DNA of 64,000 nt from Lucifuga dentata. Taxonomy: Eukaryota > Chordata > Actinopteri > Ophidiiformes > Bythitidae. The stretch's first letter is position 1; each line of letters opens with the position of its first letter. The DNA lies in assembly GCA_014773175.1 (NCBI GenBank), contig VXCM01000316.1, positions 1 to 64,000 on the forward strand, read 5' to 3'. Both the position numbers and the translations under genes were made by a program. Below the pieces are notes generated by a model, which did not search any database, was not told where the DNA came from, and worked only from the letters and a program-made list of their open reading frames with translations. This document shows, piece after piece, positions 12,253 through 24,569 of this stretch.

Positions 12253-13905
12253 TCCACGGCAATAACATTCAGAGATGTGCTGCTTTAAGCAGCTCAGTAC
12301 TCTGCACCTCATATTGTAAGGAATTCCTCAGCTCCTGGTTCTTAATCTTAGTCTTAAATTTCAGATTTCAGTTGTTTGCTTTTGTACTAAAAATTATAAG
12401 AAAAATTAACTCTAGATTTTAGTATGAGAAAGCATATATTATATAAGATTTTGTAGAAAATTTTGACACTGTGAATATTAATAATCCCCATCGGTTGAGA
12501 TTAATAACCACAAAAGTATTTAGGCTAATAACTCTACCATTCTGTGGCCATAGTGTTAGCCCAGCTGGAAATACCTATGTATATGAAGGTTAAGCAATTC
12601 TGACTTGTCATAGGAAAAGGTAACATCTCTATTCAGGGTCACGTAGGATCACAACGCTTTGACGTGGCTGAGGTTCAGGATATATTGACTGGTGACAAGC
12701 TCAAAGATCTTCATTCCTTTATTGCAGAGCTGAGCTGTGCGCTGGTGAGGTGCTGCTGCCGTCTCTCGCTGTATCTGCTCCCAGCAGATTTACTGAACTG
12801 CGGCACAGTGTGAAGTATATTCAAGGGCGTATTGGCTTCTGTCAGAGCGCTTTACATTTTCTACCAGCCTCAGTTCAAAGCACGTGTGTGAAATGATAAT
12901 CTTTGCTTGAAGTGATTGATCTCTTTGTTTTTTTAAATTCAAATCGACCCGAGTGTTGCCATTGAGTGCTACTATCTCCACTATGCATGCATGTCCATGT
13001 ACAAAACCAGTAAATGTTTCACTGTATAAAGGGAGCCAAGGCTGTATGCAGTGTACATACATGTGTTTGACTCTGAGCCCATTAATTTGAATTTGCTTGA
13101 CTTTTGTCTTTATAACAGCATCAGAGTACTTGGTAGAGCTCTGATTTTGGGATTGTGAGCGCATGTGTCCTCCAACTGTAAATCCTCTTACTTGGCTGTG
13201 TTTGATCTTTTATCTACATAACACAAAGATTGAATGCTACTATACATGGGGACTGTGAAGAGATTAGCTCGGAGCTCAGAACATATTGATCAAGATTATA
13301 TTTGGAGTGGAGGCCTGCAAGAGTTGGCAACAACGCATTCATCAGTTATGGGGGGAGCAATTAAATGGTAATTACTCATTGTCAACTCTTTCACACTCGC
13401 TCAGCCCGTCCCTCCATGCCCACTTTCACACAGCGTACTCTACAAAGAGAGATCATTGCATAAAAGAGAGAAGAGGGTTGCATCTGTAATGTTTTTGATG
13501 TCCAAAAACATTATGGTTATACATAAAAATTATGGAGATATAAAAGTAAAAATACACGGTTGTTTTACGCACACACAAAATAAAACATTCCTATAAACTC
13601 ACCCACCGGTGGATTAGTGAGCATGTCTGTAAACACACACACACACTTATAATAAAGACACACATAACCTCACATGCACACAAGTACACAAAGCAGACAT
13701 TAGCACTTTAAACAGTGCATTGCAGTCTAAATTGTTCATACATAATATGGAACATACATTAAAACACATTAGCATTACCACCACTATGGCTCCATGCATT
13801 TGCCACCCCATGGATTAAATCCCATTTATGCATATTTGACTGTTTAGGATTAGAATTATCACTCTTGGCCAATTGTTACTCTTTCCCCAGTTCCATTTGT
13901 TATTC

Positions 13906-13953
<48 letters not shown>

Positions 13954-16463
13954 CATCTCTCCTTCCCTCTTTCCATGCCCTCCTCATATTCATGAAGTTA
14001 TAGAGTGGTAATTAAATGAATCGGAGTACGGAGAGTAATCACATTTCTCTGCGAGCTGTGTGATGAACACTTCTTCCCAGTGACACTATGCAACCAAAAT
14101 CAAAGGCAAAAATTTTTTTTTTGTCGGCTCTCCCCTGCTCTCTTACTAATGATCAATCCGTTCTAATATTTCAGACATCTTTCCTATACCCTCTCTATTA
14201 ATATGCAAAAAACCCCAAAAAACAAAAAAACTGTAGTAAGAGGAGCGACAGTTAATTTTCCTCTAGCCGCAGGTGAGCATCTGGAAACAGCGTCGAGGAA
14301 CATGTAGAGAAAAAGACATTGAGAGGAAAAGAGGAAGTTGGAAGGGGTAGAGATGGTGAGAGAAAACAGCTGGTGAGGTCTATTGCTGCTGTGTTTGCAG
14401 AAAATGTAGGCAGCTGGTGACCCAGAAACATCCTCTCTGCTTCCCCACAGCCAAGCACTGCTGCAATCACTGCAGCGAGGGGAGAGAGTCGCCATGCATT
14501 CTGCCTCAGCCCAGCCACAGCGGCTAATTGCTAATCTAAAGGACGGCTTGCTTCGTGCTAGTGCAACTTTTTGCCTCTGTTACAGCATTCACAATATTCT
14601 ACACCACGTAACACTGTTATAAACAAAGACTACAGCTGAATATGCAGTTTAGACACGTGGAGTTTTGCCCCTTGAGTTGTTTATTTGTTGTTGTACGTTT
14701 TATTTATCATTTTACTTTAAAAAAAAAAGTGCAATGTTTTCAGTTTACTGTGCTTGTTAATTACAAAAATCAGAGATAAACCAAAGGATAAATTGCATCT
14801 GAGCCTGAAAGGAATTTATGTTGCAGCATTGCTGCGTTAGAGGATTATATGCCTGGATTGTTTACTTTGCTAGTTGTATTTTATCTCATAAATGTAGCAG
14901 ATTTGATTTCTACACAGTCATTTTTTAGTTGTTTTGTGAGAGCATTTTGGATTCCATTGCCATGCTTTCACTTTTTTATTTGCTGCAAGTCTGTATCAGA
15001 TAGTGCACTGATGATTTCATTAGTACACATTTGGATGAAAATACTGGCCAGTGTACAGTGAACAATTACTTTCCTGATTGCTGAGCCCAAAACAGCATTA
15101 GCTGAGGGTTTTGATTTCTTGAATCATCAACACAAATTAAGAGACTAAGTGGTTAATTTGAAGCTTTATTGCATGGTTTAATGAGATTTTTATAGATCCC
15201 AATGGATTTTTTTTACAGTGTAGCTCTGTACTGAAAAATAGTTTGCAATCTTTCCCTGTTCAGTCACAGTCAGGTAAAGCAGCTGAGTTCAGTGTGATTA
15301 TTATGTGCAGAGTGCTGCACCATCTCTTATTAATGAATCCAACCGATAGATTCTGTTTAGCTTTATGAATCTTAAAAGAAACTTTGACTTAATTCATTTC
15401 CTCTGAAAGCAGACATTCTATTTAGCACTTAAATTGCCTTGAGTGGGATGCCTGCACACAAAATGGGCTTCATGAATCTGGCTGAAAGGTGGGGATCACG
15501 ATGACGGACCCTGACATTAAGCTTCGGTGGGATAAGCGAGGAAAATTCTGTTGAGACATTTATTAATAATAAATTGCATAAATAGATGGAACACATTTCT
15601 ATCAATTTATATGCACACAGTCACACTTAGCCACTGGTGTATCTATTACCATAGCAACACACTTATACTCTGTGCTCTCTAGAAACGATTTGCAAATGTC
15701 CCTTCTCTTTTCCCCTCCCTTCTCTTCTTCTGTTCATCCATTTCTTCTTCTGACACTGTTATTCCTTTGCATTTCTCCCCTCATTTTCTCAGTCCGACGC
15801 TCCTTATCCAGGAGTGCAGCAGGAGCTCAGCAGCAAGCCACACTGTGATACTGCTGGATAATAATAAACGGCTGATAGCTGGGATTACTTTTATATGCTG
15901 CATGGCATTTACTTGATGTAGATTCTTTTACTCTCCACTGTGCTATTGCCTCTTTTTTTTATTTTACTTCTTTATTCTTTTACAAGTCCTCTTTCGTCCT
16001 CATTCTCCAATTTTGTTGCTTCTTTCTCTTTCTCCGCTCTGTTACTTCATCTCAGAAGCTTTTATCTCGATGCCTTCCTTTCTTCTGACCTCCTCCTTTG
16101 ATTTTCTCCCCCTAAATTTTGCCATGATTTTTTTTAATATCTCCCCCATTGCTTTGCTCACATGTTGTCTTTTGTATTGGCAATATTTTTCTCAACTATG
16201 GAGAACTATCTTTCTCTAATTCTTTTTTGTATGCTCTCCTTTTCTCACTCCCTCTGTGTAGGAGGAGCAGGCTGCTTTTCAGCTGAAGTCCTTATCAAAC
16301 TTGATTCACAATTCAAATATTTCTACAGTGGAGCTTCTTCTGTCCTGTGTGTCTTGTGTAACATATTTTACCGCTCAGCATTTCCTTCATTTTTCTTACT
16401 TTGCCTTTGTACCCTTCCACTCTACCTAATCTTACTTATCCACTTATCTATCTTTCCACATTC

Positions 16464-16467
<4 letters not shown>
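12253..16467. other. Non-coding stretch
   Basis: Apart from the CT repeat at 13910-13948, this is AT-rich DNA without a believable gene. The 124-codon minus-strand frame at 12790-13164 has no recognisable motif. Pyrimidine-rich blocks at about 15700-16200 and 16380-16460 create hydrophobic spurious frames. Confidence 0.55.
13910..13948. repeat. (CT)n microsatellite
   Basis: About 19 CT units inside a wider pyrimidine-rich block. Confidence 0.95.

Positions 16468-16502
<35 letters not shown>
16468..16502. repeat. (CT)n microsatellite
   Basis: About 17 CT units. It is responsible for the Ser-Leu and Arg-Glu repeats in spurious frames on the two strands. Confidence 0.95.
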
Positions 16503-16506
<4 letters not shown>

Positions 16507-16808
16507 ACCTTTTCCTCACACCACAGTAAACATGGACATTTTTGGGTGTCTGCCATCGAAGATATCCAGGGCAAGTCTGTCACCAGAGTCGTTTCAATGC
16601 TTATTTCTCTGGCATCTGTGATAAATAAATTCACTCTGACAAACACACATTCATCAGCTTCAGAGGATTGGCCCTGCTTTTTTTTTTTTTNTTTTTTTTT
16701 TTTTTATATTCTTGCCTCCCTGACTCTGTCTTTCCCCAAAGCTTTTGTCCAAAGCTGGGGAATCAGGATCTAAAGCTGTTGGCATTCAACAAACACATAT
16801 AGACATGT

Positions 16809-16837
16809 ACACACACACACACACACACACACACACT
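16809..16837. repeat. (CA)n microsatellite
   Basis: About 14 CA units. Further short, interrupted CA tracts follow for 350 bp. Confidence 0.94.
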
Positions 16838-17543
16838 TACTTTCAGCACAGCAAACATACAAACAGTGTATGCACACACAACACAGCATATACTGTACAC
16901 AAAACAAAATTGTACAACAAAACTGAAGCATACTGCTCTAATACACACGCGTGTGCACACAAATATAAACAGTGAGGCACACAAACAAACATTGCTGCAG
17001 AAGAACAGATACAGTGCAGATAGTCAGGGTGTTATATCTACGCAGATGCCACCACGATTTGAATTCCTAACTTCTGTGCTGCAGTTGAAACACAGTTTTG
17101 TGAGTGCAAGGTCATGCAGAGTTACGGAAAGATACATTCTGGCACATACAATCCTGCACACACCCCCCCCGCACACACACACACACCTAAATACTGTGCA
17201 TGTCCATGTGTCTATTCACATGCTCAGTGTCTTTGTTTTGTGAAAAACAACAAAGACAGAGGATGTTGGAGAGAGATCAGTTACATCTTTTATGTCTGTC
17301 TGGTACGGAGTTGAGAGATTCCAGGGGAATCCTTCTCCGCAGTGCAGTATTGTAGGGAGGAGGGAGTCTCCATAACCGTATGATGTATAGATTTCACATG
17401 ACACGAGAGTTATGTATTCAAACTGCAGCCACAATGCACTTCTTGCAGTACTAATACATCACACATGCACAAATTATGATTATAGACAGATAGATTGATA
17501 GATGGTGTTCACTCACTTGTGAAATCTGAGGAATACAAGCAAA

Positions 17544-17588
17544 CACTCCTGTTTCCCTGCACTAAACAAGTGCAGGGAAACAGGAGTG
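17544..17588. repeat. Perfect inverted repeat, 20-bp arms, 5-nt loop
   Basis: Arms 17544-17563 and 17569-17588 are exact reverse complements (left arm CACTCCTGTTTCCCTGCACT) around AAACA. The stem has no bulges or mismatches, unlike most microRNA precursors, and is shorter than a typical pre-miRNA. A recent template-switch duplication is the simplest origin. I do not recognise a known mature microRNA in it. Confidence 0.92.
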
Positions 17589-18229
17589 AATAAAGGCAAA
17601 TGTGGTGTGTTTCAGTTTCATGTAATCCTCCCCCATTTCGCTGTGTGATGGGAAGATGATTAAGTGTGACAGAGTGGGTTCGATTCAGAATGTTTGGAGT
17701 TGTAGCCAGAAATGCAGCGTGGTTACACAGTGTATGTCATTAAAATATAAAAAAAATATACAGTTTAACAGATGTCTGTACCTGCTTTCCGCACCGTAAA
17801 TATACCCCATGACTTTAAAGAGCAGATAAATCTGCCGGGCTTTCTGATATGTGTGTATCTCCTTTCCAGATGACTTGAGAAAATGATTTTCAGTTACACA
17901 AGATATTAAGGTGTCACTTCTTATGCTATAATTCATTTAATAGTGATGAGTGTTTGCGCTGTTATTTAGATAATATCCTGCCTGTATATTACTCTTTGTA
18001 CATATTAATGTGCAGTTGTGCAGTAAAATACAGCCACAATAATGGTTTTGTACACAGTTGTGTAACCATAACAGTACTGACTTTTTGTAAGCGTTGTATT
18101 TGTTGGATCTGGCAACATGTAACATATCTTGTCATTTCATTAATGTCAGGACTGACAGAACCCTCAGACATTAAAGACACACTCACAAATATAAAGTACA
18201 GGAAATTGGTGCAACTCCACTTGAAAAGT

Positions 18230-18232
<3 letters not shown>

Positions 18233-18280
<48 letters not shown>
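18233..18280. repeat. (CA)n microsatellite
   Basis: About 24 uninterrupted CA units. It appears as poly-Thr-His and poly-Cys-Val in overlapping spurious frames. Confidence 0.96.
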
Positions 18281-18282
<2 letters not shown>

Positions 18283-18898
18283 CTGGACGCACATACAGAC
18301 ACACAGGCTCTTTCTGTCTGTCACTTTCTCTGTCTCTAAGTTTAATTTGTTTATCTACCCTTTGCTCACCTCTCAGCTGTCTCACACTCTCCTGCCTCTT
18401 ACAGGGTGCCTCTTAGACCTTTTGTTTTAACTGTCTCATTCTTTATCCACCGTTACTCTCACTCCCTCTCGACATACCTTTTCCTTCAAGCTCTCTGTCC
18501 AACTCCCTCTCATTTTCTCTGTCTTCCCCAGAGAGTCCGTCTCAGCCGCTGGAATCAGAGGCCAGGCACTCAATATCTCCCACCGTGTCATGCTGGGAGC
18601 AGGCCACCACCCTGCTTTTGTTGTGTTGACACGTTGATCCTTTCTACCATGCCACATAGAATTGAGAGTGTGGGTTTACTGTGTGCCAGCTTGGTGTTTA
18701 TTGTTTGATGCATGTGTGTATACTGTATGTGTGTATGTGGTGCATGTGTGTGAGTATTTATTTATTTTTTTGCTATGTGTGCTATGTGTGTGTCAAGTTT
18801 GAATTGTAGATGTTGGGAATCAGAGGCTGAAATCTGTAATGTGTCTGTTATTATTTTGTCAGTCTGGTGTCACTGGTGTCACTCTGTATACTATAGTT
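18281..18898. other. Non-coding stretch with one acceptor-like site
   Basis: A long pyrimidine tract ends in CTTCCCCAG at about 18533, followed by GC-richer sequence open for about 30 codons in one frame and 55 in another. No donor or known domain supports an exon. A GT-rich patch follows to about 18790. Confidence 0.45.
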
Positions 18899-19494
18899 TT
18901 AAAGGACCATATTGTCCATTTTGCATGTTTGAGCCTAATATATCCAATTTTCATACATGTTACATTACTGACAATCATTTCCCGAAGGATAAAACCGTAT
19001 TTCAGCTTTCCTGATATTTTTCAAAATCTCTTAATCTTTCAAAATCAAATATTCAAGCGATACACCCACCTTAAAAATTGATGTTTCGCCTGCTAATAGC
19101 TATGCAGGCATATGAAGTCAAGGTTGTTTAAATTTTTCAATAAATGCAGGCCTTCTTTTGGGACTACATTCCCCAGTGGAGACATTCACTCCACGCTTTT
19201 TATTGTGCTTAAATGCTAAAATTACATAACTTAAAAAAACCCTTAATATACGTCTTGTTTGCGATGATCTATTACCTATCCCAAGAATGTTTCAAGTATC
19301 AGCAAGTTAAGTTGATTTTAATAGCAGAATATCAGAATGAACTGAAACCAATGGCGGTCTGGAAGGTGGGAAAAAATTGTTTTAATTCACTGTTCTAGTA
19401 GTATGCTTTGGGAAATGAGTGTCAGTAATGTTACCTGTATGAAAATTGAATATATTAGGCTCAAACATGCAAAATGGTTGGCATGGTGCTTTAA
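18899..19494 (+). mobile_element. Kolobok/T2-like MITE, copy 2
   Basis: TTAA at 18899-18902 is followed by AGGACCATA, and the far end reads TGGTGCT then TTAA (19491-19494), so one terminal base pair has changed. The interior matches copies 1, 3 and 4 throughout and is uninterrupted, giving a natural length of about 596 bp including both TTAA sites. It is non-coding. Confidence 0.87.
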
Positions 19495-20382
19495 GAAACA
19501 TTGATTGGGTTTGTTGGATTTCAGCTGTAATGATGCAAATGCCATCTTTGTCACGTTAATGAAAAAAAGCATATGTTCATTTTAACTTGGCATACGAGGA
19601 TATTTTCACCAAAGAACTGAAACAACTTTCCAAACATAACACCAGATGTTCCTTCATCTTTGCTGTAGTTTGAACTTTGAACATGTGGGCTATACGACAG
19701 CTTTAACTTGTCTAAAGATTACAATTACTGTAAGTTTTTGTTTGGTATTGGCATTAAGAAATGTATGAAAGTCTGTGGAAAATGTCCTCTCATGTATAGT
19801 TAGTTTGTGTGCTTGCCTGTATTTTTTCTGGCTTTGGAAAGTGTGTCTCTGTTCTGTTTTTGGTGCTGCTGTCTGCAGCCCCAGACGCTGTTGTTAATTT
19901 AGGATACAGCCTGTGCGCGAGCGAGGGGAGTTCCGTGGGGAATCTGAGCTGCTTATAAAGGAGTGTCTGGTCTCACACAGAAGAGCCATTACCTCTCCTC
20001 TGATCCAAACAGCCCCTTTCCTCCCACCCCTCAGAGAAATCCAGGCGCATGCTATCTATCTGCTGTTCCTGCATCAACCTTCCCGACTGAGATCAGACCA
20101 CTGAGGTGTTGGTCGCCTGTGCGGGAGTCAGCAGATAAGGGCACAAAGGGGGCAATTGGGTCGTCCCAGCCGGCCTTTTTCACAGAGTTTGAATGAGAGA
20201 ATAAATAGGGTGAAGATAGAACATGCCTGAGTGCAAAAGCAAGCAAAAAATCAGGGAACTGCCTAATAAATTATGTCATTGAAGGAATCTGTGGGTAAGA
20301 TAAGTTAGAAAACTATGCATGAAGGCCCCTGAATGGATGCACAGTCGCTGTGGCAAAGCCAGTTGTTTGAATACCAACAGCA
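19495..20382. other. Non-coding stretch
   Basis: Mixed sequence between two transposon remnants. The open frames at about 19913-20250 overlap on both strands and have no recognisable motif. Confidence 0.55.
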
Positions 20383-21301
20383 ACTGCATTTCCATTCACT
20401 TATTTTTATGCAAATTTTGAATATGTGCATAAGAAAGCCTGGATAGAAACACAGATAATTCGCTGTAACTCCAAAATTCGCATTAAAAATTTATGCACTT
20501 GGCAGAGGTGGATTAACTGATGATTCGCATAAGACAAAATACGATTAAAATGGATGGAAACAGTTTATTTGCACTAATAATGACATGAGTGCCATGAAGC
20601 GCTCCATAGTCTTGGGGCACATGATGTGCTGTGTAATTGCGCAGCGCTGTTTGTTGTGCCTCCGCCATGTCCAGTAACTTGATGTACTGGCTCATTAGTT
20701 TCTCGCGGCTCCCTTGACACTGTAAACACAACGATGGTCGGTTGTGTCACTGACGCCGAAGGTTTCTCCCACTGCCCGGGTACTCGGCACAAGTAACTGA
20801 TCAGTTGGCACAGGACATCGGTGGCTTGACGTGTTTAGCTCAATGAAAGATCCGATCATGGCACATAATTCTTCAGAGGTGGCTCTGGACACTCGAAAAC
20901 ACTTAACCCAGAGCTGCTCTGTGAAATCCTCACAAACGATCTGCCAGAACTACTTTGAGCGCCTGCGTTCCTATGTGTACAGTTGTTGGCATTGGATTGC
21001 CATAGCAACCATTCCATCTTTCATAAAATGGGCTACTGCATTCACTCTCCGGCATCTCTTGGCTGCATTTAATAACGCCATGGATGGAGTACAATAAGTA
21101 CTCTTCCCACACCAAGGGTTTCATTTAAGCTCTCCATCTTGTGTGTTTTTGCTGTTGACATTTGATTATGTAGAACGTAGTTGCCCTCCTTGATAATTTG
21201 CATAATGTAGTTGATGGAAACGCGCATCAATTCGCATTTCCTTTAATCGAGTAATTAGAAATGCGCATTAAATACGCAAATAAGTTGGATGGAAACACAG
21301 T
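20383..21301 (-). mobile_element. Degraded PIF/Harbinger-like transposon
   Basis: The ends form an imperfect inverted repeat: ACTGCATTTCCATTCA on the left, and ACTGTGTTTCCATCCA when the right end is reverse-complemented. The motif GGATGGAAAC or close variants recurs near both ends (about 20441, 20551, 21212, 21287), as does TTCGCAT, suggesting subterminal binding sites. The interior encodes remains of a HARBI1-like transposase on the minus strand. I could not define the target duplication, so the exact outer bases are uncertain. An ISL2EU-like relative is an alternative. Confidence 0.65.
20560..21060 (-). pseudogene. HARBI1-like transposase remnant
   Basis: On the minus strand, one frame reads VCEDFTEQLWVKCFRVSRAT followed by SEELC. 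This resembles the N-terminal FRMSR-TF--LC block of PIF/Harbinger DDE transposases. Further on, TRAVGETFGVSDTT resembles the helix-turn-helix-like FGVS-STVS block. Frames change at least twice (near 20740-20790) and stops lie upstream, so it is dead. The catalytic DDE part is not recognisable, probably deleted. The last open piece, ending in HGTHVIISANKLFP, is protein-like but I could not assign it. Confidence 0.55.
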
Positions 21302-22060
21302 TACTGTGTGTGTGTGTATGTGTTGTCCCTGTCTTGTGAAAGAACAAAGAACACATAGGAACACAATGTGAGTTCAACTCTGTGAACTTCAATGTCCCTC
21401 ATATATATCTATATATATATATATATTTTTTNTTTTTTTTTTTTTTTTTGACTATGCTCATGAACACTTATAGAAGGGTCATTTTGCACTGTTTTTTTAA
21501 TATGTCATTTAAAGGAAACAGAGGAAGAATACACAAAAAAGGGAATAAAACTGTTTAGCACAAATGCTAGCTCTGTTAGTGTTTAACAAAAAATACGAGT
21601 CACCTGATACCTGACTTGTTTTCCTTTAAGGTCAGCTCAAATTAGTTGTTTTTTTTAAACTCTCCCCTCTTTTCCTCCCTCTCTTTTTTTTTTTTTTTTT
21701 TNTTTTTTTTTTTTTTTTTGCAGCATCAATATCTTCATCAATAGAAATTACATATCACTTTGAAAGACTTGTGGCAGATAGGAAAGCACTCAAACTGGTT
21801 CCAGTACCGCTCTAACTAGGATTGTTTTGTTGTTATTTTATTATCGCCAGCACGATTAGCTTTAAAACTCACCTTTAGTGACAAGGCGCCAAGGTTGAAG
21901 TTGTTCTGTGCTTTGTTTGGTTTCAGCTACCGAGATATTTACCATTAGCTGTTTATGTTGTTTCCTGTTTCTCTGATTGTAGAGTTGTCCTTCGATGCTG
22001 ATAGCTTTGCTTTACTATCTCCAACTGAACATGCACCTGCCCTCTATACAAGTTCATTTG
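21302..22060. other. Non-coding stretch with two N-split poly-T runs
   Basis: Contains a TA repeat (21401-21426) running into poly-T with an N at 21432, and a second long poly-T (21684-21719) with an N at 21702. No gene is recognised. Confidence 0.6.
21401..21426. repeat. (TA)n repeat
   Basis: About 12 TA units, once interrupted by C, running directly into the poly-T with an N. Confidence 0.85.
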
Positions 22061-22185
22061 ACTCTGTGTGTGTGTGTGTGTGTGTGTGTTGTGTCCTCTG
22101 CTCTCTATGTGGAAGAAGAGTGNACTCTGTGTGTGTGTGTGTGTGTGTGTGTTGTGTCCTCTGCTCTCTATGTGGAAGAAGAGTG
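22061..22185. repeat. (GT)n locus falsely duplicated around an N
   Basis: 22061-22122 and 22124-22185 are identical 62-bp copies, each with a GT run and the flank TTGTGTCCTCTGCTCTC, separated by the N at 22123. This is probably one GT microsatellite in reality. Confidence 0.9.
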
Positions 22186-23716
22186 ATGTAGAGTGCTGTT
22201 CTAGCAAAGATGTGACTGCAGGCTTTCAGTGCCATACATTGTCATTGTCAAAATGCCTGAGTGGTTGTGGACGCAAAGAAGCAACAGTAACTTACGCACA
22301 AGCACGCGGGCACACACACACACAATGTAATGCAATAGCTTGAACTGATTTGATTCAACATGATTTATAGTTTAATACATATTTCATCAGAAGATGCTGT
22401 AAGAGGTTATCTAATCTCAGCTGACGTTTGCAAAGCTAAAACGCAGTGGCTTCCTGTTTCACTTCCTCTCAACTGTTCTCTTCCTTTTCTAACCTCCTTC
22501 ATTGCCTCTTACGCCTCCTCCGAGCAGAAGAAATGGGAGAAGTGAAATAAAGAGTGGTAAAAGTTTTGATTTGCACCCCTACACCAACACAGAGAAATCC
22601 TGCAGAGGACATGTAGTGTATGGGGAGCGTAGAACTTCTTTATTCCAGCTCTGATGCTCAAAAGATCAATATTGTCCCTAGAGGAAAAGTGCTTAGAGGA
22701 GTAAAACACAGTGGGAAGGTGTCAAGATCACTTACCAGCTGATTAGATCTTGTGTTGTAACCAGTACACATCATTGCTTTTTCAATTATGTATGATACTA
22801 GCAGACTGTTTTCTTCATTGTGTGTGAAAGTTAGAAGAAAATGATTTTTCTGTCAAGCATGGCCTATTGATGCTTTTGGTTGCCGAAAGTTGTTAAAATG
22901 TGAATGAGTCATGCGTTTCAAGGTCAAGACTTCTGTCTGCTTTTCGTCAGTACAAGCCAAACTTTTCAGATTCTCATATAGTGCAACTAAGAAGAATTTT
23001 AAAGAAACAATCCCATCTTAAATTTGAATTGACCAGTCAGCATCACCCAAACTATTATGCTGGAATTGCAAACAGTAATTGGTTCATCCAAGTTTTGACA
23101 GACCAGTACACTCTAACTTTAAACTCTGTTGTTTCCAAAGCATAAAGAGCAAATTGAATCTAAACTATGCTACTTTAATTACAATTTTGTTCGCCATTGT
23201 AATAACAGAAGAAAACGTGAAGAACAAAAACAACTCGCACATCCAACATTTTACATCAGAGCTTTTCATTCACATTTCCTCCAATGTTCAGAAATGTTGC
23301 TTGTTTATTCACACATAGAGCCAATATGGCTTTGGGAAATTGTTTAACACCAATTTGAGTTTAACACTATGTAGGTGTTAACTTGTGTAAATACTGGCAG
23401 ACTTAGTTTAACACAAAAGATTTTCCATTCCCTGTCTTCCTCACTCACACACACGTAGTATTCAGCCTCCGTATCACTCCTTCCATTTCCTTTAGCTGTT
23501 GTACTTTGTTTTAACACTTCACTTTAATGTAATTTATACATTCTATTGTCAACCTCATTCCTTCCTGACCTTGGTGTGCCTCCTTTAGTGTGTGAAAGTA
23601 TCTTTAGGCCCTCAAGGATGGAAAACAGTCAGAAGCTCACCCATCATTACACTATACAGCAAATGCAATAACAGTAGATGTATGCCAGCAAGCTCACTGC
23701 AGGCAACAGGGGCCCT

Positions 23717-23753
<37 letters not shown>

Positions 23754-24355
23754 TCTGTGTGCTTGTGTATCTATTTGTGTGTATGTTTGTGTACCTAAAC
23801 ATTTAGAGGGGTGAATGAAGGAGCGCATTTCTTTGTGTGTGTTTTTGTATATTTGTGTGAGAGTTTAATGAAGCACTTTTAACTCGGCACATTTCCTGAG
23901 GCACAGGCGACTCGGAGGCAAGGCTGTCAGAGTTTGCTTGAGTGCCCCGCCAAAAGATTGCCTTAGTTCCACAATGTAATGTTAAAGCAAAGAGAGCAGA
24001 CATCACTCTTCTCGCCAGTCTTACCTCCCATAATCTCAATTTTATTGCATAGCCTGTTAGTGCGAGGTGGTTGGGGCTGCAGTTTTTCTCTGCACGTGCT
24101 CACAGGCCAGCACATGTGCACACATGCATGCACACACATACACCCATTGACCTGTTCGATTTCTGGGCTCAGCCAAGTGTGGCTCGATGCATAGCTGATA
24201 TTTCACGAGGCCGGATCAATGCCAGTGCTGTCTAACTTCAGAATTGCCTCTTTATTGTTATAGATGAAAGGAAATGAACCCAGTTTTGAGCACTGATGAT
24301 GAACGCCCTGTAATGTCTCTGTTATTTGTACCTGCCATTTAAAAAAAACAAGATA
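22186..24355. other. Non-coding stretch
   Basis: Holds a GT repeat at 23722-23750 and otherwise mixed AT-rich sequence. The frames of 60-90 codons show no recognisable motif. Confidence 0.55.
23722..23750. repeat. (GT)n microsatellite
   Basis: About 14 GT units followed by an imperfect GT-rich patch. Confidence 0.94.
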
Positions 24356-24569
24356 TACACTACAGGCCAGAAGTTTGAGCCCAACCCCAGATTTAAAAAA
24401 AAAAGTCATCAGTACGCTGTTTGTTTTACAATTTGTTGCACAAGACGTCAAAAATACATAAAATAAATGTAACTAATTAGTTTTCAAGAAGACTTTGTCA
24501 ACAAGAGTACATTATGTAGCAAGAAATGATTTTTAATGAAGGCATGCCCAGTCTGTCCAAATTGAAGGA

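Larger units (their letters stand above)
16503..18232. other. Non-coding stretch with repeats
   Basis: Contains a poly-T with an N (16678-16705), a CA repeat (16809-16837), a patch of broken CA repeats to about 17190 and a perfect hairpin at 17544. No gene is recognised. Confidence 0.55.

Noticed and set aside
16162..16773. A 203-codon open frame on the + strand, the longest in the window
   Set aside because: It runs through a CT microsatellite and a poly-T with an N and is otherwise made of pyrimidine-rich hydrophobic codons. There is no domain or conserved motif.
17670..17700. GGGTTCGATTC resembling a tRNA B-box
   Set aside because: No A-box at the right distance upstream and no cloverleaf can be folded around it, so it is neither a tRNA nor a clear tRNA-derived SINE.
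17954..18430. A 158-codon open frame crossing the CA repeat at 18233
   Set aside because: A large part is translated CA repeat, and the other strand is open as well, which is typical of microsatellites.
18534..18650. Strong pyrimidine tract and CAG at 18533 followed by open codons
   Set aside because: CT-rich tracts are very common in this window, there is no matching donor, and two frames are open with no family resemblance.
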